Positions 1 through 12,480 of a stretch of DNA of 64,000 nt are shown piece after piece. Made by a program: the position numbers and the translations under genes. Below the pieces are notes generated by a model. That model saw only the letters and a list, made by a program, of their open reading frames with translations, was not told the DNA's origin and did no database searches. Origin of the DNA: Sipunculus nudus (taxonomy: Eukaryota > Annelida > Sipuncula > Golfingiida > Sipunculidae); the NCBI GenBank assembly GCA_026874595.1, contig CM049317.1, positions 25,198,401 through 25,262,400 on the forward strand, written 5' to 3'. Positions within the stretch are counted from its first letter, which is position 1. Each line of letters starts with the position of its first letter.

Positions 1-1104
1 GCAGCAATCTGCTTGCCATCTGGCGTTCATTTTAGGATTTGCTGATGCATTGTGGGTAATTGGTGATGTTGGTGTTGTTTATTTAGCGTTGATGAAGGAA
101 AGAATGGCCATGTAAACACAATAGTTTTGAGAGCCTCCTTTTAATTATGTTGCTTGATGGGCTATATAAACGACCAATATTATGTCAGGAATTACTCCCG
201 GCTCAGGATCCCCTCAAACCACACAATGCTCATCTAGAATTTTGTTCTTTCATGATTTCATGGTCTGTCCATTTTCCTGTTATGCCAAGACGGAGAAAAA
301 GTTATTAACTGAAGAAATAGCTCATTCAAAGTTAGTGTGTTCATCCTTGAATAAACCATACCGGTAATCTTATATATCCTTAACAAAAAAAAATGGTTTG
401 TGGTTAAAAAAAAGATTGATTACTCTTTTACCATAGACAGTAATTTTTTCTGACCTAGCTTATGTATGATCTCATTGAAAACTTCAATAATTCTAGAGAG
501 ACCTTAAATTGTTACTAAAAATGGTACTGATGTTTGAGCCATAAGTGTTTAAGTGACACTTTTGGAAAAATCATTTTATTATTGTAAAAGACATTGAAAG
601 AAGAAGAATTGATTTAAATCTTTAAAACATTGGGTTGTAAAGGATTCTTTCAGAATACAGATCAGGGTCTATTCATTTGGTTATTGATGTGTATATAAAC
701 CATTGTTTCTCATCCTTACAATAAAAATAATGTTGATGTCATGTTATCATAGAAATTACTTATGTGAAAAGGAAGGAAAATTAATGCATGAACCAAAAAA
801 ACTGTATAATCTGCAGTGTAAAAGCTATTTTATCCAAGGAGACACTCTTTCTTATCTGCAGGGTATTACTGTTGGATTATTCCTACCCTTTGCTTGTAGA
901 TATTAAACTAAGAAAACTTAATATTAATAACTTCATATTTTACACCTATACTTTCACCTTTATTCAACTGTCAGTGCTACTGGACCAAACAAAAACAGAA
1001 AAAAAATCCAGATAAACCGATGGAATAACTTGCAAACAAGCAGATATGGATGAAGACATTTCCTCCGTACATAAGAAATCCAATAAGTCATTTTAAGTGG
1101 AATT
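1..1104. other. Non-coding, nothing recognised
   Basis: AT-rich sequence with short oligo-A runs. Open frames are under 80 codons and lack plausible splice context or recognisable motifs. I see no gene, repeat or regulatory element here. Confidence 0.6.
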
Positions 1105-1410
1105 GGTTGTAAAATGATGATTGATGATTAAAAGAAACGACTGATGATTGATTATTAATTGATTAATTTATGCACCTTCTATATTATGGTTAAATCTGCT
1201 GTATAGAATTATACATAAAATATTAATTCAGTAAATTCTGTCCAACTTGAACATCTCACTGAAAAGTAAATGTAATGGCTGGGTTGTTGACACTTGACAC
1301 CTGCACAAAGGTAAGTTTTAATGCTGTTCCTACATTGTGGCCCGTCTTTCTTATATCTCTGACAGAATTGGATAACATGACTTCTTTGATTTTTCAAAAA
1401 TGCAAATTCA
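1105..1410 (+). repeat. Interspersed repeat family R1, copy 1
   Basis: A stretch of about 300 bp that recurs, diverged, at 48550-48845 and 54900-55195 in the same orientation. Shared landmarks in order: a GATTGATTATTAAT-like start, a block ending in CTGAAAAGT(C/T)AA, GGGTTGTTGACACTT, a TTTTAATGCTGTT-type block, then GTCTTTCTTATATCTCTGACAG. No terminal inverted repeat, target duplication or coding potential was seen. An old non-autonomous transposon copy is most likely; its class cannot be told. Confidence 0.75.
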
Positions 1411-1670
1411 TTTAATTATAAAAAAAATTGACTCTTCATCAACATAATTATAATTGGCACACCACCTGTCATTATTCACTTTGGGAATGTTGCACAATTT
1501 AAATGCACTTCATCAGACTAGCTTCTAGAATGTGATAACATGAGTTGACAGGATGGCAATTAGCAAACCAACTTGATTAACCATTTAGCAGAAACAGTGT
1601 CTTTATAAGATCTCTGTGTGTCTAACAAGATTGATTCATGGAACAATAAAATATAATGTTAATAATTTAT

Positions 1671-1990
1671 TAATGTTATATAGTGTATATTCATTATGAT
1701 TAACCTCAACACTGCATAATCACATTACATGAACCAAACTGCATTTGTGCCAATTTTTTGCCATACATCTAGTTCACTATATAATATTATAAATGTAGAA
1801 AGACCATTATATAACATTAAAATGGTTATATCTTTATAGTGTACGTTTCCACCTCAACTCTGCATATTCACATTGCATGATGAACAAAACTGCATATGTG
1901 CCATATATATTACTCTGCAACCAATTCACTGTATAATATTATAATTGTAGAAAGACCATTATATAACATTAAAATTGTTATATCTTTAGA
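1671..1990 (+). repeat. Tandem duplication, about 155-bp unit, two copies
   Basis: Two adjacent copies each run through a TTATAT(C)..TAGTGTA block, an ACCTCAAC(A/T)CTGCATA block, CATGA..CAAACTGCAT.TGTGCCA, TTCACTATATAATATTATAA-like sequence and GTAGAAAGACCATTATATAACA. The second copy starts near 1823, and a partial third start is visible near 1974. Non-coding. Confidence 0.8.
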
Positions 1991-3252
1991 AGTTTCCCAT
2001 AAACTGTAGAACATTACATTTCACATTGCTCTGTCCTGTCTGAAATTATGGTTTAATTTACCCCGTGCTCTGAGTCATTTGAGTCAATCTTACAAGTTTT
2101 CCATCTATTTCACCCCTGCCCAGTTCATTAAAATTTCAACCCCTGCTGTGAACATGATGGCCACTAAATCTCCGCCTGTGGCACCAGCTTTCATTGGCTC
2201 AGCATGCAGCCACAAGCTGTATGAACATGAGATGCATACACAATCCAACTTCTACCCCTACACAATTCAAAATAACTACAAGAGCGATAGACACAAGTGG
2301 AAATAAAGGGGTAATATAAATAGCCAGGAGGATGCTGGTCTGCTAACAATAAGGGGTAGGAGGGGTAACCTTTATAACATCACACCCGCTGGCATTAATT
2401 GATCTATAAATCAAGTGCTAGCTCTGCTGACCGTCCATATTGAGGCCGCTTCATTTAGTAGGCTTTTGACCTTGCTTGTGCTATATGTTTGTGTTTGACC
2501 CTAGTTTGATGTACTCCCTGTAGCGTTTATGCTGATATTATAAGGATATCTTTATGATATTTGCTCAGGTCATGTCACTTCATCCCTACAGGTCATCTAT
2601 CATATATGCCATAAATGAATGTCAACACAAGTAATTTGCCAGAAGGCATCTTTTATAGTTAGTGTTACTATGCAACTCAGTGGTTAACAAGTCCACTCAG
2701 GGGCTCTTCAGACCGACAACTAGAATTCCCCATTTGGCCAGAAGTGCTCAGTTCAAACATATCATATATTTATTTTCTGTTATAAAGATTTCACCTGCCT
2801 AAAGCAAACCACTGCACCCTTCCAACAGAGGTTGTTTCCATTAAAACCAACCTTTTTCCAGTTGGACAATGTGGGATGGGTGGGGCTACATGACTCGATT
2901 ATCAAGCTTTAAAATTAAAAGTTGTTACATTTCAAGGAAACACATAACTTCTGTTTACATTGTATATGCCTAAGCTGAAAAATATTACTTATTTCGTGAA
3001 GTCCTTTCCACAAAAATAGCCATGCTTATGTAATTTGCCTTGAACAATTCTTGTCGTACATTTTTTAACGGACCACATTACCCTCTTCACCATGTTTAAA
3101 CCTAAGTCCCTAGTGTAATTGGAAGCCCTGGTGCATTGTGGATAGCAGAGCTCCAAAGGCAAACTAATCAAACCTTTAAAGAGCCTAAGAGATTATAATG
3201 CTGTGAAATTAATTAAAGGTTATCTCTCCAGAAGAGCTTCAAATCTGACTGC
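1991..3252. other. Non-coding, nothing recognised
   Basis: Mixed-complexity sequence. The open frames at 2079-2306 (+) and 2989-3171 (-) have no recognisable domain. No RNA gene or mobile-element boundary was detected. Confidence 0.5.
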
Positions 3253-3734
3253 AGAAATCAGCCATGCTCCTCATGCAGTTTTTATACATTGCAGTTATCC
3301 CAAAAATCCTTTCATGCAGCCGCTGATTTTTGTAGCAAGGTTCTGTGGGTTTGAACACAAGGGTGCACACAGAGCAAAGAATTCTAATCAGACCAATGAG
3401 AGCGTGGTATCGCATTGTTCATCCAGCTCCATATTTTAAACATGTTACACACGCTCTTGATTGTCTGAGATAACACTAGTTCTGTCATAGGGCCAAGAAT
3501 CTGACCAACGAGAGCTTTTTTTCCCGGTGTAATCAGACCAACAAGAGCAGGTGCCTCATGTTTAAAACTGTAGACTTGATGCACAATGATGCAATATAAT
3601 GCTCTCATTGCTCTGTGCGCACCCTGGTGTTTGAACCCGGAGAACCTTGCTTTACAAAGCAGAGGTTCAATGAAAGCTAGGATGTCTGTGACTGCAGTGT
3701 ATAAGCACTGCGTGAGGAGGGAAGAAATCAGCCA
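3253..3734 (+). mobile_element. Foldback/MULE-like element with 12-bp target site duplication
   Basis: Long inverted arms (about 3265-3450 and about 3560-3722) face each other. Reading inward from each end, both arms contain CTCCTCA(T/C)GCAG, a TTATACA(T/C)TGCAGT block, GCAAGGTTCT(G/C)(T/C)GGGTT, an (A/G)GGGTGC(A/G)CACAGAGCAA block and a TTTTAAACATG block. Immediately outside the arms lies the same 12-mer, AGAAATCAGCCA, at 3253-3264 and 3723-3734, which is a target site duplication. There is no transposase. Long arms plus a 9-12 bp duplication fit foldback or MULE-type non-autonomous elements; the superfamily is inference. Relatives occur at 48069-48329 and 59055-59280. Confidence 0.8.
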
Positions 3735-5973
3735 GAGAAAAACAGACAAAAATAAAAAAAAAGCTGGATGCATACTGGAAAAAAAAGTTTCCCATCAGAT
3801 AAATGTACTGAAGGTTTCAGCATCTCGTTTCAAACTATAGTTACCCAGGATGCACCAGTAAGTCTTTGATAATAAGCCTAGAGATTACCTCTCCCATTTG
3901 CTTAACCAAGTGTGCAGGCATCTTCTGTACCACATAAAATAAGGACTAGTTGGTTTTCCTTCTGGATTAAATGGATTTGGATTACCTGTAGAGTGGGACT
4001 GTTTTATGTTATGGCCTTTATAGCCTTGAACTTTAAACCAAATGAAAGCAGGCTGATTTCATGTACACCTTAGTGGTATGTGGACAGTTATTTGGAAGAT
4101 GCACATTAAATGCAAGGATATCTGGGATTTAATATTGCAAATCCATTATTTGTTCTCCATCTTTCTGAAAGATGTAGATTCAGATATACTGATAGTCCAA
4201 ATTTCATGTTGTTGTGAAAAGAACTCATATTACTTTCTTTGATGAAATAAATGATTTGCATGTTTGCTATCATATTTCAGCAGTTCAGTGTAATTGTATA
4301 TGAGCGTTTTTGTGACTGTGTGATGTGTGTGTATATATAAGAGAAAGAGAAAGACAGAGAGAGAGAGAAAAAGAAAGTGCATTAATAAATGTATACTTGC
4401 ACATCACAAATATGTGGTTGTGTACAGTAAGGGACAAGAAACATTTCTCATATATTAAAAAATTAAAGAAATTTATGAAGAAATTATAATTATAATAACA
4501 AACAAGTCAGGGGCAAAGTTGCCAACATATTGTTGAAAGGGTTCAACTTTTTATATGATTCTATTTACAAGTTTTATTGTTTTAATACTCAAATAACCAA
4601 ACAATGTTTATTTGCACAGCACTGACTTGACCCTGGTCAGTTGACTTGGAGGTCAACCAATGATGTGATCCCTATGAGTCACATGATTTGCTGGCTTGAT
4701 AGATTTGGAAGAACATGAGATAAAAATTGTGGGTAGACACTTTCCACATGTATCTTATGGTGGGAACACTATCGTATCCAGTGATTAAATCTGTGGTCTC
4801 CACTGGCTCCAGAATCCAGACAGAGCTGAACATGTTAACAAAATCCCTGTTTTATGTCTAAAAAAGAATACAGCCAACCTTTTGTCAGATGTTTATTATT
4901 ATCTATCAGGCCAGAAGCCAGAGAATTTTGAATAGCTAGTGTTTTATTTGTTAAAGAATTAAAGAAGAAAATATTAATTTTTAATAAAAACATTACGGTT
5001 TTCCCAGTTATCATACTACAACTATGGGACTTTGTGAGTTCCAATCTTAGCTAAGGAGCAGTAAGATTTTCACGGTCAGCCCCCACCCAGGGTGAGTGTT
5101 CTGCAGGCTTAATGGGAAGGCTGTGACCCACAGCTGTGTATCACTCAGTAATGAGTGTGTCTTTTGGGGGGTTCCTCAGTGTTATGATCCAGCAGTGGAT
5201 TTATGTTTGTTAATAATATTTCTCTTTAGCCTTTAAATTTGCACAATTGAACATACAGATTCATATAATTTAAGATAGAGGTATGAAAATATGATTTCAT
5301 TTCTCCAAGAAAGAAATCTGCTAACTTAAGATTAGTTAAGATTCAGGCTTTTGTGTAAAAGTTTATGTTTAAGAAGAAGCCCACTATTTATTGCCCTATC
5401 ACTATTGTCTGGAGCATTCACTTGCCCGAGGCAAGTGGATCACTCTTAATATTGAGCTATGCCTGTGATGGGAGTCACTTGATGGTTTAAGTAAGATTAA
5501 TGGATAGAAGATGATAGATGACTTGGTTATTAATCTACAGTTGTTGGGTATATATAATCCAGTTAGCATGTTGGGGAAACATTTAAACAGTGTCCTAGCT
5601 CTATAAAGACTAATTTGTACCAAAACTGTTGTGCATTAATGATGAGTCAACAGATATCAGGAGTTTAATTCTTATACATGTGTAGCCAAAAAATTCAGCA
5701 ATGAAAGACACTGGTTTATCATGATTTATATGTAACAATTTGATTTGAAAAATGATACTGCATCTGACATGTTTACTGATGAATAAACTTTCTGGTAATT
5801 TAACATTGGTGAAATGTATGAAACCTACAAAGCTGTTAAATACCTGGTCAGGAATTAAGTAGATCATTATCTACAGATAAATGTCTACTACATGACTATG
5901 AGAATCCAAACACCAGTCTATCTTAGGTATCTTAGTCTATCAGTGGCCTCTCAGAGCAAATAAAGTTCCATAA
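3735..5973. other. Non-coding; one GA microsatellite
   Basis: A degenerate GA/GAAA microsatellite lies at about 4331-4377, preceded by a short TG/TA run. The rest is ordinary AT-rich sequence. Open frames such as 5402-5623 (-) and 5610-5867 (-) show no recognisable features. Confidence 0.5.
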
Positions 5974-6336
5974 CAGGGTTTCTACGGGGCCTTAAAAAGT
6001 CCAATTTTTTTTCATTTTGTATTTTAAGGCCTTGCAAAGACCTTAAAAATTCCAGGAATCCTGACATAGGTCTTAAAACATTTTTTAATTTGATTTTACC
6101 CATCCTGATATAATGAATTTTCACCAACAGTTCGGTGATCAGACTTAAGCTTGAGACAGTCTAGGAGAAGTTGCAGTGGTTACTTGTCAAAGACAGATCT
6201 CTGTAGATCTTCAGTAGTTTTATAGCACGGTAGGGCAATTAAAGGATTCTATGTATAAAAGGTTCTTAAATTTTCTAGTCTTAAAAAGATTTAAAAAGAA
6301 CCTAAATTTGCATTGCCTAGAGGTGCAGGGACCCTG
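5974..6336 (+). mobile_element. Putative non-autonomous transposon starting CAGGGT
   Basis: The left end reads CAGGGTTTCTACGGGGCC followed by CTTAAAAAGTC. The right end, read on the minus strand, also starts CAGGGT and contains a TTTTTAAGAC block. The short inverted ends and repeated CTTAAAAAG-type motifs resemble CAGGGTTTC-ended hAT-like elements of marine invertebrates (recollection, not verified). No matching target duplication was found, so the boundaries are uncertain. Confidence 0.35.
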
Positions 6337-6972
6337 CATAAGTAACTGTGACTTAGAAACTTTATTTTTGAGTACACAGTTTCAAACTCAGCATGTTAAC
6401 CATTATTTCCCCTGCATGGCCTTCCATTTTGTAATGCATGATTTGGCATTTTTCTTGTGAAAAATCACCTCTTCATCCTGTCCAAATTATGACAGATAGG
6501 AACAGACCAGAACCTGTAAAAGGGTGGACTTTCCCTGTTAGAGTACCGATGTCAGTTGCACATTTACCGAATGGATGATCCCTTTGATCTCAAAGCTTGA
6601 TTAATTACTCTGCATGCTATAACGAGCTTCTGCATGGAAAAGTGTAATCAATTATCTATTTATATACTTAAAAATGAGAAAATTTTATCAGATAACCAGG
6701 AATATTAAGCAGAATCACGATCATATTTGATTTACTGACATGTACGAATTAGCAATTTATCATTTGTTCAAGATAAAAGTATTCAGTAATGATAATTATA
6801 TGATATGAATAGTTGATGGGAAAAGAACCTACAGAAAAAGTAAAAAGGTCCTCAAAATAAGCCGTTACAAACAAGCCAAAATTCACAGTTGACCAATGCA
6901 AGTTTATTACACATGAAAATTAGAAGGTTCAGTCGGTGCAGCAAAGCTTTATTGTAAGCAGTCCATTGGTGT
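6337..6972. other. Non-coding, nothing recognised
   Basis: AT-rich sequence between a putative element and a minisatellite, without recognisable genes or sites. Confidence 0.5.
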
Positions 6973-7237
6973 TCGATTTTGGTATGTTGCTGATATCATG
7001 TTCATTTTGGTATGTTGCTGCATGATTTCATGTTTGTATTGGTATGTTGCTGTTTTCATGTTTGTATTGGTATGTTGCTGATTTCATGTTTGCTTTAGTA
7101 TGTTGCTGATTTCATGCTTGTTTTGGTATGTTGCTGATTTCATGTTCATTTTGGTATGACATGTTGCTCATTTCATGTTCATTTTGGTATGTTGCTGATT
7201 TCATGTTTATTTTGGTATGTTGTTTTCATGTTTGTTT
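6973..7237 (+). repeat. 27-bp minisatellite, about 10 units
   Basis: Direct tandem repeat with consensus near TTTTGGTATGTTGCTG followed by ATTTCATGTT(C/T). Units range from about 22 to 32 bp through small insertions and deletions. Non-coding. The degeneracy suggests an old array that still expands and contracts. Confidence 0.9.
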
Positions 7238-9030
7238 TCTTCTGGACAGTTCTGCATGCAGTTCATCGTGATCATTCATCTTAAAATATGTCTGTATCAG
7301 TTGTTCTGGTATATATATGGTGTATATTTCTCCTATGCTTCTTTACAAAACCTTATAAACAGTTGATCACAATTGTGAGAAGATGGGTGAATCATACAAA
7401 CCCTAGTGACCCCCATGTACATCTCCTCCCTGCCGGCAACATACCCCACTGGGAAACAAATTCACATCAACTCCCCTCAGGGGTACCATTATTGTCATAA
7501 GGAATATACTTTACATCTCCCAGCTATAGTGAAACATGGCCCAGTTAACTGCCCCTGAAGCCTGTAAGTCCACAGAACAATTTAATGGCTTAAATAGTAA
7601 TGGCCCAAGTGTACATTGTTGCACGATAGGGACAAGACTCAAGGGATGGAGGGCACAAGGGATTCTTGGAGTTCCAGATGATACGGTGTGAAGGTCAATG
7701 GGTACCATTCCTTTTCCATACATCAATGTCAGATAAATGTTGCCTCTATATATATGTATATTTGAAAATATGCTGCTATTGAACACACTAAATTTTATTT
7801 TTGAATATGATCATCGTACTAGACCTGTAATCTGTGAGCAGCTCTTACCCATGGACCTAGATTTATGTAAAATCCACATCTTTCTTCCAAGCTACTATAA
7901 ACAAAATTATCAGAAAATAACGAGTATTGAAAATAAAGGGAACTATTAAATATAGGCCAATTTGCAAGGGCTTGAATGTGCAATTGATAAGATAAACATA
8001 TTGGCTCAAAGAGTTTCTGTATTATTAAATATAGAGCCATATGTATTCATTTTGCAGGTTCACAGTGCCTGCCGTCAGTTCTGGTCCAAATTGAGGAGAA
8101 TTGTGGGATTGATTGACTTAATGATCCTAGCATTACCTTTTTTTTTAGTGGTTTACTGTAATTAAATACTGTATAAAACTACTATCATCCATTTTGAAAC
8201 AGGATACTGAATAAACTAGTGCCATACTTTTTATAATCTCAGTAACATGGTGTATTTAATTATTAACGAGAACAATTCTCGTATACAACTCTGATTCTGA
8301 TTGATGTTGTAAAACATTCTGTTATAATCATTGATAAATCAATGTTTTCATCCCTGCCGTGGCAGTGCTTGGAGAGAATTCACAAATTATTGGATAATTT
8401 TGATACATCATGATAAAACACTGTAACTGAAGTAAAAATGCACAGCATGAAAACATAGTCCTTATTTTACAATCCATTAACTGAGCAGTATGAATTGCAG
8501 TGTTTATTAATATTTCATTCATGTTTGATATTAGATCACAGTTTTTCTTATACAACAGTTACCAGGTGCAACTTACCTGGAGAAGTATGCCATCCCCAAT
8601 TTAAGGCTGGTATTTGACTGGTTTCCTGGCATGAATGACTAAACCTGTGCACATGACAGCAGTGAGAAACTTATGCCAGTTATGGTATTGTAATTCCCTA
8701 TAATAATTAGTCCTCCAATGTCCATTTGCAAGCTAAATGCAGTTAATTTTCCCCTCAAGATTAATGCATGTTTCATTAAATGATGCAAGTGGCCAATGCA
8801 GTATGCACATGGAGCCAGTCCCACAAATGCCTGATTACTTTTGCGGTAGTTTTCCTGGCATGAGATAGACTGTTGTCACGTTTCACGCATGAGCGGGACA
8901 GGCAAAATGCTGCGATCTGACCAAATATTTTGATTGTCCAATACACAGGGGGGATTTATCAAGTACATGAGTGTTTTATTGATGGCAGATGATCATGATT
9001 ATTGACAATGACAGAGTGGGTTAGACTACA
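7238..9030. other. Non-coding, nothing recognised
   Basis: Several overlapping short frames on both strands (7288-7500, 7511-7786, 7737-7949, 7819-8040) overlap one another in conflicting frames and show no domain, so none is annotated as a gene. Confidence 0.5.
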
Positions 9031-9869
9031 GCAGGGCTTGAAAAATTTCTTTGAAAACACTTGTCCAGCAGGCATAAGTCACCAAATAAATACTGGTTCT
9101 CTTAACTTTAACGTGGTCCATGATCCAATTTCAGACGTTCCAGAGTTTGAGTGCTTCCAGCAATATGTCATTCTTAGAAATCACATGATAATTTGAGTAT
9201 TTGGGTGTGGTCCAAATAAAGTGTTATTCCACACTAAAATTTGCCAATACTCAGCCCCTTGCTAACATACTCACTTCAGAGAATCTGAGACACCTACTCA
9301 CCTGGATGTTTGTCCCCTGAATTCTTTTGTGTCACATCCCAGTGCCCTTATCAAACCATGACAGTTACATTAACATAATGCAAGGGATAAACAAGGTGTG
9401 AAAGAAGACCAAAGAAGAGAGAAAAAAGTGCATGTTTTCAAGATTAACAAGCATTTAGGTTACTTAAAGTTGTTCTCAAAAATGCCTATTAACTTTTTAC
9501 TTTTGTTTCTAAAGACTTATTTCAATGTTTCAGTTCTGCTTTATATATTTAGTTTAAATTAAGTTAATAGCATGGTATGGTGTTAACTAATTTGGTTGAT
9601 AAATGGTTTCCACAAAACTTCATGGTTTACCTTAATATATACATTGCAACTCTTTTTCTTAATATCATAATAATGTGAAATAAATTTTTAACCGAACATT
9701 TACTCTGATTAGGCTCAGTTTGCTAGTACAAACAAGGTTAATCAAGTAAGGTTCCACAGTACACAAGCATTTCCCACCTGTTTGTTTAAAGTAATAAGTA
9801 TCACCCCAATTGACTCAGAGTTTGAAGTTTCCGAGTCTAAAGGTAAACAACATATTTTTCGAGCCCTGC
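9031..9869 (+). mobile_element. Putative hAT-like element with 18-bp inverted ends
   Basis: The left end (9031-9048) reads GCAGGGCTTGAAAAATTT. The right end (9852-9869), read on the minus strand, reads GCAGGGCTCGAAAAATAT, matching at 16 of 18 positions. The interior of about 840 bp has no transposase frame. CAGGGCTYGAAA-type ends are typical of hAT-like non-autonomous elements (family knowledge). No clean 8-bp target duplication was found, which lowers confidence. A related end fragment lies at 28430-28448. Confidence 0.5.
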
Positions 9870-12321
9870 TAAAAATCACAGTAGTCACACTGACAATGAG
9901 ACAAATTTTCCTGTGCAAATGATGTTTCTTCTAACTGATCAATATATTTACATAATTTTTTTATCTGACTCATGTCCCCAGTTAATTTCTGGGGTGTATT
10001 AATTGCATCATGCCTTATGTAGTGTGTCTAGTAATTTGCACACATTATCAAGGTCTTTTATATATGTGCAACCACTATGCCTTTGGCAATCTAGTCTTGT
10101 GTGTCTGCACAAATCTGTAAATTTGACTGGACAGTGTTCTTGTTTGCAGGTGATGTTTCTGTGGGCACCCAGTACAGAAAAAAAATGCTTATAAACAAAA
10201 GTATTCCTGATGGAAATATTCCCAGGGAGGCATTTCCTGCACAGGCATATTTCCATTACATTGGCAGGTAATACATGCTAGCTAGCTGTTGCTATTGCAT
10301 ATGCATAATATGATATTTTAACAGGATCAGTGATAACTGTTGGAAAAGTAGTCTCAGACTACATACCTACCTCCACTATGGATCTGAGTCTAACTTTGGT
10401 ACATATCCCACAGAAATAAATGTATTAAAAAAAAAGTCATAATTAGATCATAGGTGAGCTCCAGAAAAAATGTGGCAAGACGTTTAAAAAAATGAGAAAT
10501 ACATTTTACATCATATCAGACCCATTTATGGTAGTCCAGTTCATTGGTCACATGCAAAAACAGCCTCATTTGACAGCTGATTGGATGATGTCATGTAAAC
10601 ACTCAAAAAAATATAACCAGCTAAACAAATATGGCTGTCCATGCAGGGAAACATATATCTGCCAGATAATTAAGAAGAGACCAAAAAGTTATGAAACATA
10701 AACCTGGAGATATATTGTAAAATTCTTGATTGCCATATCAGGCTGTCACTTCCACTTGAAATTTCTAGAAATTAAAAAAAAAAAGATAGATTTTTAAGAC
10801 AATTATCTGGACACAGGCTGGTGGAACGGAGTATAGTAGATCAATTAGTACTTTGATGTGGCGTAGTGAAAATTTGCCTTTTCAGCATTTCTATATTAAA
10901 AAAAATTAGTTGATCAAGATTTGTTCAATAATGTTAATTATTTCTCTGCTTAGTAATGTTTAATTACTTTGATGTCAGAGAGTGCATTAATTTTATGTGG
11001 CTAATATACTGTGTGGTAAACTGAACTGCTTGTTTAATGAATCATTGAAAATCATTGCCACTTGGAGTCAAGTTTGCAGAATTCATGAAGACCTTTTATC
11101 TTGTAACATTCCATATAAAAGTGCTAAAACTACTGTTACCCAGTGTTGAAGGCAGCCTAGCTAAGAGGCTTTTAAACTCTCAATAGAAAGGTAGGAAACG
11201 GTTTCAGCATAGAACAGATCAAGCAAATGTAACCTCTCTCAGTTGATATATAGTAATTAATGTCAACAGAGAGGGAGAGTTATTCCAACATTAGCAATAT
11301 CCCAGTACCAGGGTGTACAAACATTCAGGAATTGCGGAGCTCGGTAAATGCTTCCAAATCAGTGTAATCATACGAGAATATTGCTTGACACAGCAGTATT
11401 TTAAGTGTCACATAAGTATTATTATCCTGTAATTTGAAATAATAGCTTGGAATAAATATTATTCATTTCATGACATACATTAAAACGACTTTTAATGGGA
11501 AAAGGTTAGCTTGAAAAGGTTAAGTGGTCTCTTTAAGTTAAATGGTGTTGTGATCATCAAGATTGCTTCATAATCGATATGTCTGGGGGATAAAACCCAG
11601 AAATATAGCATGGTATTATGGACATAAAATTACACTCAGGGGCCGCTGTGTATATGTACCATATTGTCTGCTAATCAACATATTTTTCAGATATAATTTA
11701 AAAGATATAATTACATAAAATTTGCCAAAATGTCCAGTGTCAGCAGGAAAGCTGTTTGGTATTTTTTTTTTTTTTTTCATTATTTTCACATATCTAGTTA
11801 TGCATTATAATCCTTGCAGATAAATTACCATAGCTTCACTTTATTTCATCACTGTATTATATATCAGATATTATGTCATACTTGTGATGATAAAAGATAT
11901 TTTAGATGATAAGTAAATTCTGTTGATGTTATTATGAAATAAAATGAGGTCTGCAGTGGCCTAAACATCACTTGGAACCTGTCCCTGTCACCTGCATTTA
12001 TTGATAATAGGGGATATTATATGTAGCTAAAATCATGAAGTTCAGAAGTATAAGTAGCTAGTACCAATTTATCACCTTTGATTGTTACTCCTTGCAGCCA
12101 AAGGTCTGTGCTGGCAAATCAACCAATTACAAGATCCTGCATAAATATGGATTAAAGAAAGAAACAAAATGGACCTATTCATTGATGATTTGCACTCTGG
12201 GGGCAAAAAAAAATAAATAAAAAAAAATTTCAGTAAAAAAATAAACCCCAGAACCAGGGGAAATGCTGCAAGATATAAATAAACAGAAGGGCTAAAGTGA
12301 ATCCATCATGATAATATTTAT
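9870..12321. other. Non-coding, homopolymer runs only
   Basis: AT-rich sequence with a poly-T run near 11762-11778 and oligo-A runs near 10425, 10770 and 12207. Open frames at 10003-10194 (+) and 10008-10256 (-) are opposite-strand shadows of each other without recognisable features. Confidence 0.5.
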
Positions 12322-12480
12322 ACAGTGGAACCCGATCATTACCAAACTGATGATGTGGGGTTGGTCATATTTGTGAAATTCTAAATTATTAGGATCATAT
12401 TCTGGACCAAGAAAAAGTGGTTATGATTGTTGGATGGTCACAGTTGTGGGGTGGTTACAATTAAGGCTGGGTTCCACTGT
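12322..12480 (+). mobile_element. 159-bp MITE with perfect 12-bp terminal inverted repeats
   Basis: ACAGTGGAACCC at 12322-12333 is mirrored exactly by GGGTTCCACTGT at 12469-12480. The interior is short, non-coding and TG-rich. A CAGTGGAACC end is common in Tc1/mariner-pogo type elements (family knowledge). The flanks do not give a clean TA duplication (TAT on the left, TTC on the right), so one flank may have mutated. Confidence 0.65.
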
